In this document: positions 9,400-19,405 of the stretch, piece after piece | How the letters are laid out: every line of letters begins with the position of its first letter | Position numbering within the stretch: the first letter of the stretch is position 1 | Assembly: GCF_030158815.1 (NCBI RefSeq) | Contig: NZ_BPFZ01000008.1 | Span: forward strand, 1-64,000 | Reading direction: 5' to 3' | Length of the DNA stretch: 64,000 nt | Origin: Candidatus Phycosocius spiralis | GTDB lineage: Bacteria > Pseudomonadota > Alphaproteobacteria > Caulobacterales > Aquidulcibacteraceae | Notes under the pieces: generated by a model | The model's input: only the letters and a program-made list of their open reading frames with translations | What the model was told of the DNA's origin: nothing | The model's database searches: none | Position numbers and translations under genes: made by a program

Positions 9400-10890
9400 T
9401 CAATCCAAGCTCTCGAAGCGGCCGCTTGAGTCTAAATTGGTGAATTTGGTTAGCTCAGCTTGGAAGCCTAGGCGTATTTTGCCAATCGGGCCATGGCGTT
9501 GCTTGCCAATGATAATTTCAGCAATATTGCGCATTTCACTGACTTCTTCTTGCCATTGAAAATGCTCAGTGGTGCCGGGCTTTGGTTCCTGACGCTCTAA
9601 ATAATAGGCATGGCGGTATACAAACATTACGACGTCTGAGTCTTGCTCAATCGATCCTGATTCACGCAGATCTGCCAATTGAGGCCGTTTGTCTTCGCGG
9701 TTTTCAACTTGGCGCGACAATTGCGACAGCGCGATGACGGGCACTTGTAATTCTTTGGCGAGTGCTTTGAGCCCTTGCGTAATTTCGCTGACTTCTTGCA
9801 CCCGATTTTCAGATCGGCGCGATGAGCTGCCTGTGGTCACCAATTGCAAATAATCAACCACAATAAGATCAAGGCCATGCTGGCGTTGCAACCTTCGGGC
9901 CCGAGCCGCCAAAGCGGCAATCGACAAGCCACCTGTGTCATCGATATAAAGTGGTAAGCTTTGTAAATCGATCGCGGCCTCACGCAGTTTCGCGTATTCT
10001 TGCTTATTAAGATCGCCGCGCCGCATGCGGTCTGACCCAATACCAGTATAATCGGCCAAAAGTCGCATAGTCAGTTGCTCAGCCGACATTTCCAAGGAAT
10101 AAAAAGCCACCACAGCGCCATCGACGGTGGTATACGACCCATTGGGTTTGGCTTCGCGCCGAAAGCGCTTGGCGGCATTGAAGGCGATATTGGTGGCTAA
10201 GGCAGTTTTGCCCATGGATGGACGACCGGCCAGGATCAGAAGGTCAGATTTGTGTAAACCACCCAACATCCGGTCAATTTCATGTAATCCGGTGGGCACA
10301 CCGATCAATTTGCCGTCGCGCTTAAAAGCAGCTGCGGTGATATCGATGGTGGCAGCTAAAGACGCGGCAAAGCTTTTAAATCCTTGATTCAATTGCCCAG
10401 TTTCAGCGAGGTTATAGAGCTTTTTTTCAGTCGCTTCGATCAGGCCAGCCCCGCCCTCCATGCCATCTTCATGCTCACTGGCTTCGGCCATCATTTCTGA
10501 GCCTATCCGGATCAAATCGCGTCGAATGGCCAGGTCAAAGATCAATTTCGCATAATCGGTCGCAGCAGCGGGGTCTGCGGCTGCATCCACTAAAGTCGCA
10601 AGATAAGCGGCACCGCCAATGTCTTTGAGTGCCCCATCTTGGGAGAATTTGGCATGCAATGTAATGCCATCTGCGAGTGTGCCTTTTTGGATCATGCGTG
10701 AAATTGTGTCATAGATGCGACCATGAACCGGATCGTAAAAATGCACGGGCTTAAGCATATCCCCGATGCGGCTGGTGACTTGGTTGTCAACCAAAATTGC
10801 CCCAATCAAGGCCTGTTCGGCATCAAGATTATGAGGTGCCGGGCGCAAACTGCGGGTAGGATCAATTGGGGATAAATTACCATCAGCCAT
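9400..10890 (-). CDS. dnaB: Replicative DNA helicase DnaB
   Basis: DnaB is the hexameric 5'-3' helicase of the replication fork. The N-terminal domain begins with PHNLDAEQALIGAILVD. The RecA-like domain carries Walker A GRPSMGKTA, followed by LIVVDYLQL and LSQLSRQVE. The 496 aa length is normal and no intein is present. The ATG at 10890 has a purine-rich GAGAG upstream. It lies downstream of the ribosomal protein genes on the same strand, with a histidine kinase gene between, which interrupts the common rplI-dnaB adjacency. Confidence 0.97.
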   Translation of the reverse strand: MADGNLSPIDPTRSLRPAPHNLDAEQALIGAILVDNQVTSRIGDMLKPVHFYDPVHGRIYDTISRMIQKGTLADGITLHAKFSQDGALKDIGGAAYLATLVDAAADPAAATDYAKLIFDLAIRRDLIRIGSEMMAEASEHEDGMEGGAGLIEATEKKLYNLAETGQLNQGFKSFAASLAATIDITAAAFKRDGKLIGVPTGLHEIDRMLGGLHKSDLLILAGRPSMGKTALATNIAFNAAKRFRREAKPNGSYTTVDGAVVAFYSLEMSAEQLTMRLLADYTGIGSDRMRRGDLNKQEYAKLREAAIDLQSLPLYIDDTGGLSIAALAARARRLQRQHGLDLIVVDYLQLVTTGSSSRRSENRVQEVSEITQGLKALAKELQVPVIALSQLSRQVENREDKRPQLADLRESGSIEQDSDVVMFVYRHAYYLERQEPKPGTTEHFQWQEEVSEMRNIAEIIIGKQRHGPIGKIRLGFQAELTKFTNLDSSGRFESLD

Positions 10891-11011
10891 AAGCCACTCT
10901 CTCAGGTGTCACGGCACGAATCACCCGTGCGACGCAGAACGAGGCTAGAACATCCCCAGATGATTTTCATCTGTGGATAGATTGTAGATGCTTCTGCTAC
11001 GTCCTATGTTG

Positions 11012-12838
11012 TCATGACATACTGGCAATCGGCTGTGGATCTTGGCTCAAATCTTCTCTATCTTCGAGCAAAGCCATGATCGCCATGGTCAGGCTGGTTG
11101 GGGTAAATGGCTTGGCGAGATGGGAATCAGCACCGGCCGCTAAGGCCTGGTCGCGGTGCTGGCGCATGGCGTTGGCTGTTACCATGATGATCGGAGTAGG
11201 GTAGAGATTATGCTCACGTTCATGAGATCGGATTGCTTGTGTTGCGGTTAAGCCATCCATCACGGGCATTTGCATATCCATGAGGATGATATCATATCCA
11301 CCAGATTTGAAACTATCGAATGCAATCTGACCATTTTCACAGATTGTGACTTGTGCGCCCAGTGGTTCAAGAATGAGTTGGATTACTTTTTGATTGGTTG
11401 GATGATCTTCTGCAACTAGAATTTGGAGTGGGGTTTCGGCCATTGGGTGGGGGGTGGGAACATTAGTGGTGATCTCATTATTTGGATGGGTCACTTTGTT
11501 TGAAGCAGGTTCTTCCGCAGCGGGCAATGGGATACTCACGGTAAAGCTAGAACCAACGCCTGGAGTCGAAGCCCATTGGAGGCCACCACCCATCGTTTCA
11601 ATCAGACCACGACATATTGCCAAGCCCAGTCCAGTCCCGCCAAAACGTCTTGAAATCGAAGTATCAGCCTGTACGAAACGATTAAATAATTTTTCGCCGG
11701 TTTCTTGATCAAATCCAATCCCGGTATCGCTGACTTTGATTTCAAGGAGGTTGTTAATTTTTGACCAATTGACCCTGATTTCTATGCCCCCTTTTTCTGT
11801 GAATTTGACAGCATTGGAACTCAAATTAGCGATCACTTGCTTGATCCGGGTTGCGTCACCATAGAACCAACCCTTCACTTCTTCCCCATAAATAACTGAA
11901 AAACTTAGATTTTTTTCTGCGGCATAGGTTTGAAACAACATCGCAGAAGCATCAAGCTCATTGCGTAAATCAAATACGCTTTTTTCAAGCGCGATTTTGC
12001 CTGCTTCAATCTTAGTGAAATCTAAAATATCCGATAACAAGCTTGTCAATGTCTGGCCTGAGGCATCGATCAGATTGACCATTTCACGTTGCTTTGGATC
12101 TAACTGCGTTGCAGCCAAAGCATGAGCTATACCAAGAACCCCATTTAGGGGTGTACGTAACTCATGGCTCATATTGGCCAAAAAGTCTGTCTTTGCTCGA
12201 TTGGCGAAATTCGCTTCAGTTGCAAGATCTTGCACCCGCAAGCGTTCTTCCTCAACAATACCCAATAATTCAATGGCATGCCAGCGAAGATTCATTTGCT
12301 TTTCAACCGACCTATAGAGCAAGCTGGCAGCAGCGAAGCTTGTTGAAACGGCAGTTGCACCAGAAAAACTGTTGGTTACAATGTTTCCAGGGGGGCCGGC
12401 AATTGTCACAAATATCGCGTTAAATGCGACCAAAGCCAATGTTATGCCGACAAATCGAAGATCAGGTCCAAGAATGGCTGAACCAAAAGCGACCATCAAA
12501 AGATAGACAAATTGGCTTGGATCTTGAACCAGAAACGCATGGCTCACCACATTGGTCATTACAATTGCATTAATCAATACAACACTTAACCCAAGCGTAT
12601 GAAGCTCATTGACTTGGGCTAAAATGTTGAAGCGAAGATAATAGATCAAAGCCGCCGAAATTGCTGCAATGATTGCCATAATGGTGGCCTCATTACCCTT
12701 CAACACAGCTAAATGTGCAAAGATCATGAGTGTGTAATACACGATTAAAACAAAAGAGTATCCACGTGCAATGGGTGAATAAATCGCGATACGTTCCGAT
12801 GTTTTGGTGAAAGTGGTTGGCGATTGGTACAAGGACAT
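11012..12838 (-). CDS. Hybrid sensor histidine kinase with receiver domain
   Basis: Order of parts: about six membrane helices in residues 20-190 with no large periplasmic loop; a HisKA dimerisation domain with HELRTPLNG; a HATPase domain with NAVKFTEKG and GTGLGLAI; and a C-terminal receiver whose phospho-acceptor Asp lies in ILMDMQMPVMDG and whose conserved Lys lies in AKPF. The protein would phosphorylate itself and pass the phosphate to its own receiver, then probably to a separate phosphotransferase. The signal is unknown. The frame also opens at TTG 12856, but ATG 12838 is the better start (608 aa). Confidence 0.92.
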   Translation of the reverse strand: MSLYQSPTTFTKTSERIAIYSPIARGYSFVLIVYYTLMIFAHLAVLKGNEATIMAIIAAISAALIYYLRFNILAQVNELHTLGLSVVLINAIVMTNVVSHAFLVQDPSQFVYLLMVAFGSAILGPDLRFVGITLALVAFNAIFVTIAGPPGNIVTNSFSGATAVSTSFAAASLLYRSVEKQMNLRWHAIELLGIVEEERLRVQDLATEANFANRAKTDFLANMSHELRTPLNGVLGIAHALAATQLDPKQREMVNLIDASGQTLTSLLSDILDFTKIEAGKIALEKSVFDLRNELDASAMLFQTYAAEKNLSFSVIYGEEVKGWFYGDATRIKQVIANLSSNAVKFTEKGGIEIRVNWSKINNLLEIKVSDTGIGFDQETGEKLFNRFVQADTSISRRFGGTGLGLAICRGLIETMGGGLQWASTPGVGSSFTVSIPLPAAEEPASNKVTHPNNEITTNVPTPHPMAETPLQILVAEDHPTNQKVIQLILEPLGAQVTICENGQIAFDSFKSGGYDIILMDMQMPVMDGLTATQAIRSHEREHNLYPTPIIMVTANAMRQHRDQALAAGADSHLAKPFTPTSLTMAIMALLEDREDLSQDPQPIASMS

Positions 12839-12914
12839 GGTCTTTTTATACAACAAGTGTCTTAAAGTCTTGTTATTGGGGCATTGTTGTTTCGAAATTT
12901 AGGATTGGCACATA

Positions 12915-12946
12915 AAAGGCCTTGAGAACTCTTTCTCAAGGCCTTT
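12915..12946 (-). terminator. Intrinsic terminator of the rpsF-rpsR-rplI operon
   Basis: A perfect 14-bp stem (12915-12928 with 12933-12946) closes a 4-base loop. On the minus strand it is followed by TTTT. It lies 49 bases beyond the rplI stop. The U-tract is short but the stem is strong and well placed. Confidence 0.85.
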
Positions 12947-12994
12947 GAGCAACCAAATAACAGACCAATAAAGCTTGACGCCTCAATTTGACGA

Positions 12995-13570
12995 TCAGGG
13001 CTCATAACCATCTAATTGGACGGCATTTTCTGCAATCTCAGCCGCTTGTTCGGCAGCGGCAAGACGGTCTTCGTCAAATTGGGAATTGATGACATTTTCG
13101 CCCTTAGCTTGGCGTTCTGCTTCATCGGGTGTACGAGCCACATTGACGAAGACTTCGACTTCTACTTCGGGGTGCAGGCGGATTTTGATACCTTGAAATC
13201 CTATGGTTTTGATCGGTGCATCCAACTGCACTTGGTTGCGCCCAATGGTAAAGCCCGCTGCAGCTGCAGCTTCTGCAATGTCACGAGCTGCAACTGAGCC
13301 ATATAATTGGCCACTTTCGCCCGCTGCGCGGATCAAAAGGAATATCTGGCCTGTCAGCGTTTTAGCAGCAGATTCCGCAGCACTGCGTGCTTCTGCATTA
13401 CGTGTTTCTAAGGTTACGCGTTGCAGTTCAAACAATTTCTTGTTGGCTTCTGTTGCACGAAGAGCCTTTTTTTGCGGCAACAAAAAATTACGCGCATAAC
13501 CAGGCTTAACAGATACAATGTCGCCAATACCGCCTAAGCGGCCAACGCGTTCGAGCAGGATAATGTCCAT
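12995..13570 (-). CDS. rplI: 50S ribosomal protein L9
   Basis: L9 binds 23S rRNA at the base of the L1 stalk. The N-terminal domain is typical: MDIILLERVGRLGGIGD, then VKPGYARNFLLP. The connecting helix and C-terminal RNA-binding domain follow. It is 191 aa, longer than the E. coli protein (149 aa), with an acidic Ala/Glu-rich tail as in other alphaproteobacteria. GGAGA lies just upstream of ATG 13570. Last gene of the rpsF-rpsR-rplI operon. Confidence 0.97.
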   Translation of the reverse strand: MDIILLERVGRLGGIGDIVSVKPGYARNFLLPQKKALRATEANKKLFELQRVTLETRNAEARSAAESAAKTLTGQIFLLIRAAGESGQLYGSVAARDIAEAAAAAGFTIGRNQVQLDAPIKTIGFQGIKIRLHPEVEVEVFVNVARTPDEAERQAKGENVINSQFDEDRLAAAEQAAEIAENAVQLDGYEP

Positions 13571-13582
13571 GTCGGCGTCTCC

Positions 13583-13843
13583 TTAGACGACGTGATAAGG
13601 GAGAAGGGCCAATACCCGCGCACGTTTGATCGCCTTGGCGAGCTCACGTTGCTTCTTTTGGCTGACGGCGGTGATGCGCGATGGTACGATTTTGCCCTTT
13701 TCAGATAAATAACGTTGCAAGAGCTTCACGTCTTTAAAGTCAATCTTTGGCGGTTGATCGCCAGAGAAAGGGCAAACCTTACGGCGGCGCGCAAATGGGC
13801 GGCGCGAAGGTAGGTTTGAGATGGTGAATTTAGAGGTCATCAT
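13583..13843 (-). CDS. rpsR: 30S ribosomal protein S18
   Basis: S18 pairs with S6 on the platform of the 30S subunit. The 86-aa sequence contains [19 protein letters not shown] and the family block [12 protein letters not shown] followed by [12 protein letters not shown]. Two ATG codons are adjacent at the start. The start touches the rpsF stop by one base, so coupling is likely. Confidence 0.97.
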   Translation of the reverse strand: MMTSKFTISNLPSRRPFARRRKVCPFSGDQPPKIDFKDVKLLQRYLSEKGKIVPSRITAVSQKKQRELAKAIKRARVLALLPYHVV

Positions 13844-14220
13844 CAGTATTCCATCTCGTTGGATTCGGCGCGTGCGCGCTGTTTCTTCTCATCGCGCTCA
13901 CGCCGGGCTAGAATGGGCGAAGGGCTTTCGTCAAGCTCATCAACCGCAATGGTCATATAAAGCATGACATTTTCATTGATGCGTTGCAGACGCTCCATCT
14001 CATGAACGGCCGGTGCAGGTGCATCGATATTGATCAAAGAATAATGACCCTTACGGGTTTTATTGATGCGGTATGCGAGATTGCGCAAACCCCAATATTC
14101 AACCTTACCAACTTTTCCACCCTTTTGTGTGATCAAGGTGGTGACGCCCTCAACCAGTTCATCGACTTGTTGGGGCGAGATATCTGGTCGAGAAATTATG
14201 ATATGTTCGTAGAACGGCAT
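13843..14220 (-). CDS. rpsF: 30S ribosomal protein S6
   Basis: S6 binds S18 and 16S rRNA. The family start [20 protein letters not shown] and the motif [17 protein letters not shown] are clear. The C-terminus is a charged tail ending in SNEMEY. First gene of the ribosomal operon; the 246 bp upstream should hold the operon promoter, but no convincing -35/-10 pair was picked out. Confidence 0.97.
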   Translation of the reverse strand: MPFYEHIIISRPDISPQQVDELVEGVTTLITQKGGKVGKVEYWGLRNLAYRINKTRKGHYSLINIDAPAPAVHEMERLQRINENVMLYMTIAVDELDESPSPILARRERDEKKQRARAESNEMEY

Positions 14221-14466
14221 GAGTACCTAATTCCGATAAAAGCACCCCATAGCGATTGCGGCAAATGGCTCAGCGGGGACCAAGCCACCTGATGGTTCCG
14301 CGTCGCAGTTCCCCCCTATCAATCGGCTGGTGAGCCACAAGGAGTTCGCTCATGCGGGCGGACCGCAATCAGTGAAGCGGCGCGTAAAGCACTTATCTGT
14401 GGAAAAGGGAAGGGGTGGGGTGCAGTTTGGGTGGCTTTGATGGAGCGTTCATTTTAGCGTGTCACT

Positions 14467-15108
14467 ATGCCTTATACACTTTTTTACTCTCCTTCTACTG
14501 CCAGTTTTGTCATTCACTGGCTGCTCATTCACCTTGGTGTTCCGTTTGAAACCGTGCTGGTTGATTTTGAAAAAGGCGCGCAAAAGGGAGCCGATTATCT
14601 GGCCCTTAATCCAGCAGGCAGGGTGCCAACCCTGATGGTGGATGGCAAACCCTATAGCGAATGCACTGCTTTGACGATGTTATTGGCAGAGCGTCATCCA
14701 GACGCTTATCTTTCTCCGGCACCCACAGCACCAGAACGTGCTAATTACCTCATGTGGATGGTGCTTTTGGCGAATGGCTTATTGCCGCCATTTCGCGATT
14801 GGTTTTACGCGGATCGGGATAGTGGTGCTTTAGATCCTCAAGCTTTAAAAGAATTTGTGCGCCCTCGTATCGAAGCCATGTTTAATAGGCTAGATGCGCA
14901 GTTGAATGATGGACGACCCTATCTCATCGGGGCAAAATTGACGGCGGTGGACTTTCTGGCCACTATGTTGATGCGTTGGTCTCGCAACATGCCAAAACCC
15001 GCAACAACATGGACTTTCATTGCCCCATACGTGCAACGTATGCGTGCCTTGGATAGTTTTTTGGAAGTGAACCGCCGCGAAGGGCTGGTGGATTGGTTGA
15101 ACCCTTAA
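14467..15108 (+). CDS. Glutathione S-transferase family protein
   Basis: A cytosolic GST-type protein of 213 aa. The thioredoxin-like N-terminal domain reads YTLFYSPSTASF, with the cis-Pro motif GRVPTLMVDG at about residue 55 and a Ser-Glu-Cys pair (YSECTAL) where glutathione normally binds. An all-helical C-terminal domain follows with AVDFLATML. It is transcribed away from the rpsF operon and stands alone. The substrate cannot be told from sequence. Confidence 0.85.
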   Translation: MPYTLFYSPSTASFVIHWLLIHLGVPFETVLVDFEKGAQKGADYLALNPAGRVPTLMVDGKPYSECTALTMLLAERHPDAYLSPAPTAPERANYLMWMVLLANGLLPPFRDWFYADRDSGALDPQALKEFVRPRIEAMFNRLDAQLNDGRPYLIGAKLTAVDFLATMLMRWSRNMPKPATTWTFIAPYVQRMRALDSFLEVNRREGLVDWLNP

Positions 15109-15362
15109 TGTGTTTCAGCCATCTTTGTTTCCACCCTATTAGGGTCAGGTCAAGCCTTTCTCATGCTTCCTTTTTTGGCTCTATTGGGCTAGTCTTGGGG
15201 CATTCATCTGTTCTTGTTGATACCTGGTCCTGATAATTCTTGGCCCCAGTCTAATATCATTTGCATAGCATGACTTTAAAGCAATAGTAAAACATACTAA
15301 TTCCTAGTGTTGGGTTGAATAATAATTAAGCTAAATTATAAAATTAAGAAAGATATTTAAGC

Positions 15363-16007
15363 ATGGCATGGATGTGGTTTGAATTTTTACTTGTTGTGGC
15401 TTTATTAGAACTGACACCAGGGCCCAATATGGCGTGGCTAGCAACTTTGACACTTGATCGAGGCAAGTCCGTCGGCTTGCAGGCAGTTTTGGGTATTTCC
15501 CTTGGTTTTTGTCTCTATTTGGCTGCTGCTTTAGCTGGTCTGGGTGTTCTGATGGCCAGTAATCCACGATTATTGGCTGTTTTGAGGTGGTTGGGTGTTA
15601 TGTTTCTCTTCTACATGGCGATAGAGCCTTGGTGGGAGCGCGCCAAACAACATGAGCAGGTAGGCACCTCCGCTGGTGCCAAACGTTCGCTAGAAGCTGG
15701 ACGTTATATAATACAAGGTCTTACCCTTAATATATTCAACCCAAAGGTCGCCCTTTTTTATGTGACTTTGCTGCCCCGTTTTGTGGTGGAAGAGCGCGGC
15801 CTAGTTTGGGCGCAGAGTTTGTGGTTAGGCCTCATCCATATTGGGGTTGCTACAGGGGTGCATGTGGCCATCGTCCTTGCCGCTGGTCGTCTCCGCCCAT
15901 GGTTAGGAGAAGGGCGCAGAGGTACTGAATTGAAGATTTTTTTCACCGTAGCGCTGGTACTGATTGCGGTTTGGCTGGCTTGGGATGGACTAGGTGGCCA
16001 GTTTTAG
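15363..16007 (+). CDS. LysE/RhtB-family amino-acid exporter
   Basis: A 214-aa inner-membrane protein with about six helices. The family motif ELTPGPNMAWL lies at residues 15-25 and the second conserved block LNIFNPKVALFY lies near residue 120. Members export basic amino acids, homoserine or threonine; the substrate here is unknown. The 254 bp upstream is AT-rich and probably holds its own promoter. Confidence 0.88.
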   Translation: MAWMWFEFLLVVALLELTPGPNMAWLATLTLDRGKSVGLQAVLGISLGFCLYLAAALAGLGVLMASNPRLLAVLRWLGVMFLFYMAIEPWWERAKQHEQVGTSAGAKRSLEAGRYIIQGLTLNIFNPKVALFYVTLLPRFVVEERGLVWAQSLWLGLIHIGVATGVHVAIVLAAGRLRPWLGEGRRGTELKIFFTVALVLIAVWLAWDGLGGQF

Positions 16008-16059
16008 CCCTAACCATGCCCCACTTGCTTTGCGCAGTTTACAGGGCTAACGCGAAACC

Positions 16060-17001
16060 ATGCTGATTTTTCAATTTCCTGGCCAAGGTAGCCAAAGTGT
16101 TGGCATGGGTGTAGCCCTTGCCGACGCTTTTCCGGTCGCAAAGCAAGTCTTTGCTCAAATTGATGATGCGCTTGAATTAAAGCTTTCCGCCTTGATGGCG
16201 TATGGCCCGATTGAAACGCTCACTTTGACTGAAAATGCGCAACCCGCATTGATGGCCGTCAGTATGGCGGTTGTAGAGGTCTTACGTGCAGAGTTTGGAG
16301 TGGGGGTTGAGCGCGCTTCTTTTGTTGCTGGCCATTCCTTGGGTGAGTATAGTGCCCTTACAGCAGCGGGCGCTTTTACGATTGGTGATGCGGCCCGCTT
16401 GTTGCGCTTGCGCGGTCAGGCGATGCAGCGCGCGGTTGCCCCGGGTCTTGGGGCCATGGCGTCTCTGATTGGCCCTAAGGTTGATTTAGATCTCGCCGAG
16501 GCCATAGCGGCCGAAGGAGCCAAAGTTGACGTTTGTGTTGTCGCAAATGACAATAATGCTGGCAATATCGTGATCTCTGGCACCAAAGCTGGGGTAGACG
16601 CTGCCATTGCCGCAGCCAAGGACATGGGGGCTCGCGCCATCCCTTTAGCAGTTTCAGCTCCCTTCCATTGCCCCTTGATGGGACCTGCTGGTGAAGAAAT
16701 GGCTGCTGCATTGGCACAGACCAAGATATTGCCACCCCGTGTGCCCGTGATCTCCAATGTAACAGTTGAGCCAACCCAAGATCCAGTAATGATCGCCAAA
16801 CTGTTGGTAGAACAAGTAACTGGGCGGGTGCGCTGGCGTGAAACGATCGGGTGGCTCGTAAGCCAAGGTGCCACTCAATTTATTGAATTGGGCGCAGGCA
16901 GTGTCTTAACCGGCATGTCCAAACGGATCGCGCCTGAGGCGTCCTCCATCGCCCTTTCGGGTGTTGATGAAATTGCAGCTTTTGCGGCTTCCTTGCCATA
17001 A
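16060..17001 (+). CDS. fabD: Malonyl-CoA:ACP transacylase
   Basis: FabD loads malonate on ACP for fatty-acid elongation. The GQGSQ motif is at residues 9-13, the nucleophile Ser93 lies in GHSLGE, and the His of the dyad is His203 in APFHCPLM. Length of 313 aa is standard. First gene of the fabD-fabG-acpP-fabF cluster, with 18 bases to fabG. Confidence 0.96.
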   Translation: MLIFQFPGQGSQSVGMGVALADAFPVAKQVFAQIDDALELKLSALMAYGPIETLTLTENAQPALMAVSMAVVEVLRAEFGVGVERASFVAGHSLGEYSALTAAGAFTIGDAARLLRLRGQAMQRAVAPGLGAMASLIGPKVDLDLAEAIAAEGAKVDVCVVANDNNAGNIVISGTKAGVDAAIAAAKDMGARAIPLAVSAPFHCPLMGPAGEEMAAALAQTKILPPRVPVISNVTVEPTQDPVMIAKLLVEQVTGRVRWRETIGWLVSQGATQFIELGAGSVLTGMSKRIAPEASSIALSGVDEIAAFAASLP

Positions 17002-17019
17002 GCGAATAAGGAAAACTCG

Positions 17020-17754
17020 ATGTTTGATTTAACTGGTAACAAAGCACTTGTGACGGGTGCTACAGGTGGAATTGGTGGAGCGATTGCACGCGCATTGCAT
17101 GGGGCCGGCGCTCATGTGGCGTTGTCGGGTACGCGTCAAGATGCACTCGATAAGTTAAGTGCGCAATTGCCCACTAGTATCGCCTTGGCATGCGATTTAT
17201 CCAACCCTGAACAAACCGATGGATTGGTGATACGCGCCGAACAGGCCCTTGGCGGCTTGGATATTCTGGTTGCCAATGCTGGCATCACCAAGGACGGCCT
17301 ACTCTTACGCATGAAGGATGAGGATTTTGAACGCGTCCTTGACGTCAATCTTGGCTCCTACTTTCGCCTCGCGCGAGCAGCCGCCAAAGGCATGATGAAA
17401 CAGCGTATGGGTCGGATTATTGGGATCACCTCGGTTGTCGGGGTAACGGGAAATTCAGGCCAGGCCAATTATGCAGCTTCCAAAGCCGGCATGATCGGCT
17501 TTACTAAATCCATCGCGCAAGAGCTTGCCTCACGCGGTATTACGGTCAATTGCATTGCACCGGGTTTTATTGTGTCGCCGATGACTGATGCGCTCCATGA
17601 CACCCAAAAAGAGGCGATTACCAAGTCAATTCCTGCGGCGCGACTCGGTCACCCTGATGACATTGCCGCCGCAGTTGTCTATCTTGCATCCGACCAAGCC
17701 AGTTATGTTACAGGGCAGACTTTGCATGTGAATGGCGGTATGGCGATGATTTAG
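17020..17754 (+). CDS. fabG: 3-oxoacyl-ACP reductase
   Basis: FabG carries out the NADPH-dependent reduction of 3-oxoacyl-ACP. TGATGGIGG binds the cofactor near residues 11-19. NAG, the catalytic Ser in ITSVVG and YAASKAG follow in the usual SDR order. The C-terminus NGGMAMI is typical of FabG. 244 aa. A run of purines (AAGGAAAA) precedes the ATG. Confidence 0.96.
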   Translation: MFDLTGNKALVTGATGGIGGAIARALHGAGAHVALSGTRQDALDKLSAQLPTSIALACDLSNPEQTDGLVIRAEQALGGLDILVANAGITKDGLLLRMKDEDFERVLDVNLGSYFRLARAAAKGMMKQRMGRIIGITSVVGVTGNSGQANYAASKAGMIGFTKSIAQELASRGITVNCIAPGFIVSPMTDALHDTQKEAITKSIPAARLGHPDDIAAAVVYLASDQASYVTGQTLHVNGGMAMI

Positions 17755-17880
17755 GTGATGCTTTGGCGCTAGCGGCCCAATAGCAAAGATGCTAATTCGA
17801 TAAGCTTCCGTTGAGCTATTGTGGCGAAACGGTAATTATAACAACGCCGAAGCGACTTCGGCAGGACCCGAGGACCTAAT

Positions 17881-18117
17881 ATGTCTGACGTTTTCGACCG
17901 CGTAAAAAAAATCGTCATTGAGCACTTGGACGCTGATGCGGACAAAGTTGTTGAAAATGCGAGTTTCATTGATGATTTGGGTGCAGACAGCCTCGATACA
18001 GTGGAACTCGTTATGGCTTTTGAAGAAGAATTTGGCGTTGAAATCCCAGATGATGCCGCCGAAAAAATCCAAACAGTCGGTGACGCGGTGAAGTTCATCT
18101 CTGCCAACGCTGGCTGA
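17881..18117 (+). CDS. acpP: Acyl carrier protein
   Basis: A small acidic carrier of 78 aa. The phosphopantetheine attachment site is Ser37 in [10 protein letters not shown]. The helix II/III text [15 protein letters not shown] is typical. The 126-bp spacer from fabG could hold a separate promoter, since ACP is usually made in excess. GAGGAC lies just upstream of the ATG. Confidence 0.97.
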   Translation: MSDVFDRVKKIVIEHLDADADKVVENASFIDDLGADSLDTVELVMAFEEEFGVEIPDDAAEKIQTVGDAVKFISANAG

Positions 18118-18124
18118 TCAGAAC

Positions 18125-19405
18125 ATGCGTCGCGTTGTCGTGACGGGCATCGGCCTCGTTACCCCAATTGGGGTCGGGGCCGAATTCGTTTGGAAGAGTT
18201 TGCTGGCGGGGAAATCCGGGGCAGGCACCATCAGTGCATTTGACGCATCCGATCTACCCGTACGTTATGCTTGTGAAGTCCCCTGGACCACGGGACGCGG
18301 GGGAGGTGGTGAGGCGATACCAGGGTCGTTTGATCCTGAAATCGCTATGTCGTCGCGAGAGCGTCGTCGGGTGGATGAGTTTATCCTCTATGGGGTCGCA
18401 GCCGCCAATGAGGCTATTGAAGATTCTGGTTGGGTCGCACAAACCGAACAACAACAAGAACGCACTGGGGTTATGATTGGCGCAGGCATTGGTGGGTTGT
18501 CCACCATCGCAGAAACTGCCCTATTGTTGGAAAAAGAGGGCTACCGAAAAGTCAGTCCGTTCTTTGTGCCATCGGCCCTGATTAATCTCACCTCCGGCCA
18601 TGTATCGATTAAACATGGTTTTCGCGGACCTAACCATTCTGTGGTGACAGCATGTGCGACTGGTGCACATGCGATTGGTGATGCGGCGCGTATCATCAAA
18701 TATGGCGATGCTGATGTGATGGTCGCGGGGGGGTGTGAAGCTGCGGTGTGTAAAATTGGTATTGCCGGTTTTGCTGCTGCGCGTGCATTGTCTAACGGAT
18801 TTAATGACGATCCAATGTCGGCTTCGCGCCCTTATGATAAAGACCGTGATGGGTTTGTCCTGGGTGAAGGTGCTGGCATAGTGGTGCTGGAAGACTATCA
18901 ACATGCCAAGGCGCGTGGTGCCAAAATTTATGCCGAGATTGCAGGCTATGGTATGTCAGGTGACGCCTATCACATTACGGCACCGGCGGAGGACGGCAAT
19001 GGTGGTTTCCGTGCCATGCGCTCAGCCATCAAAGACGCAGGCCTGACAACTTCAGACATTGGTTATGTCAACGCGCATGGTACTTCGACGCCGTTGGGGG
19101 ATGAGATTGAACTGCGCGCAGTAGAGCGGTTGTTTGGCGATGATGCAGCCTACCTCACTTTATCATCAACCAAATCCGCCATCGGCCATTTGTTAGGGGC
19201 TGCCGGTAGTGTTGAGGCGATTTTTTCAATCCTAGCCCTACGCGATCAAATCGTACCGCCAACCTTAAACCTGCATACGCCATCGGTTGAAACCAAGATC
19301 GATCTGGTACCCCTGGTAGCTAAGGAACTTACATTTAAAGCTGCCTTATCCAATTCATTTGGCTTTGGTGGCACCAACGCGGCACTTGTTATGAAAGCGG
19401 TCTGA
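18125..19405 (+). CDS. fabF: 3-oxoacyl-ACP synthase II
   Basis: FabF is the elongating condensing enzyme. The catalytic Cys177 lies in VVTACATGAHA, and the two His lie in NAHGTSTPLGD and AIGHLLGAAGS. The 426 aa include a small insert of Gly and acidic residues near positions 55-70. The last base of its TGA is the first base of the mltG ATG. Confidence 0.97.
   Translation: MRRVVVTGIGLVTPIGVGAEFVWKSLLAGKSGAGTISAFDASDLPVRYACEVPWTTGRGGGGEAIPGSFDPEIAMSSRERRRVDEFILYGVAAANEAIEDSGWVAQTEQQQERTGVMIGAGIGGLSTIAETALLLEKEGYRKVSPFFVPSALINLTSGHVSIKHGFRGPNHSVVTACATGAHAIGDAARIIKYGDADVMVAGGCEAAVCKIGIAGFAAARALSNGFNDDPMSASRPYDKDRDGFVLGEGAGIVVLEDYQHAKARGAKIYAEIAGYGMSGDAYHITAPAEDGNGGFRAMRSAIKDAGLTTSDIGYVNAHGTSTPLGDEIELRAVERLFGDDAAYLTLSSTKSAIGHLLGAAGSVEAIFSILALRDQIVPPTLNLHTPSVETKIDLVPLVAKELTFKAALSNSFGFGGTNAALVMKAV

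Noticed and set aside
10954-10976. Hairpin CAGATGA/TCATCTG between the hybrid kinase gene and dnaB
   Set aside because: Only a 7-bp AT-containing stem and no U-tract; not strong enough for a terminator.
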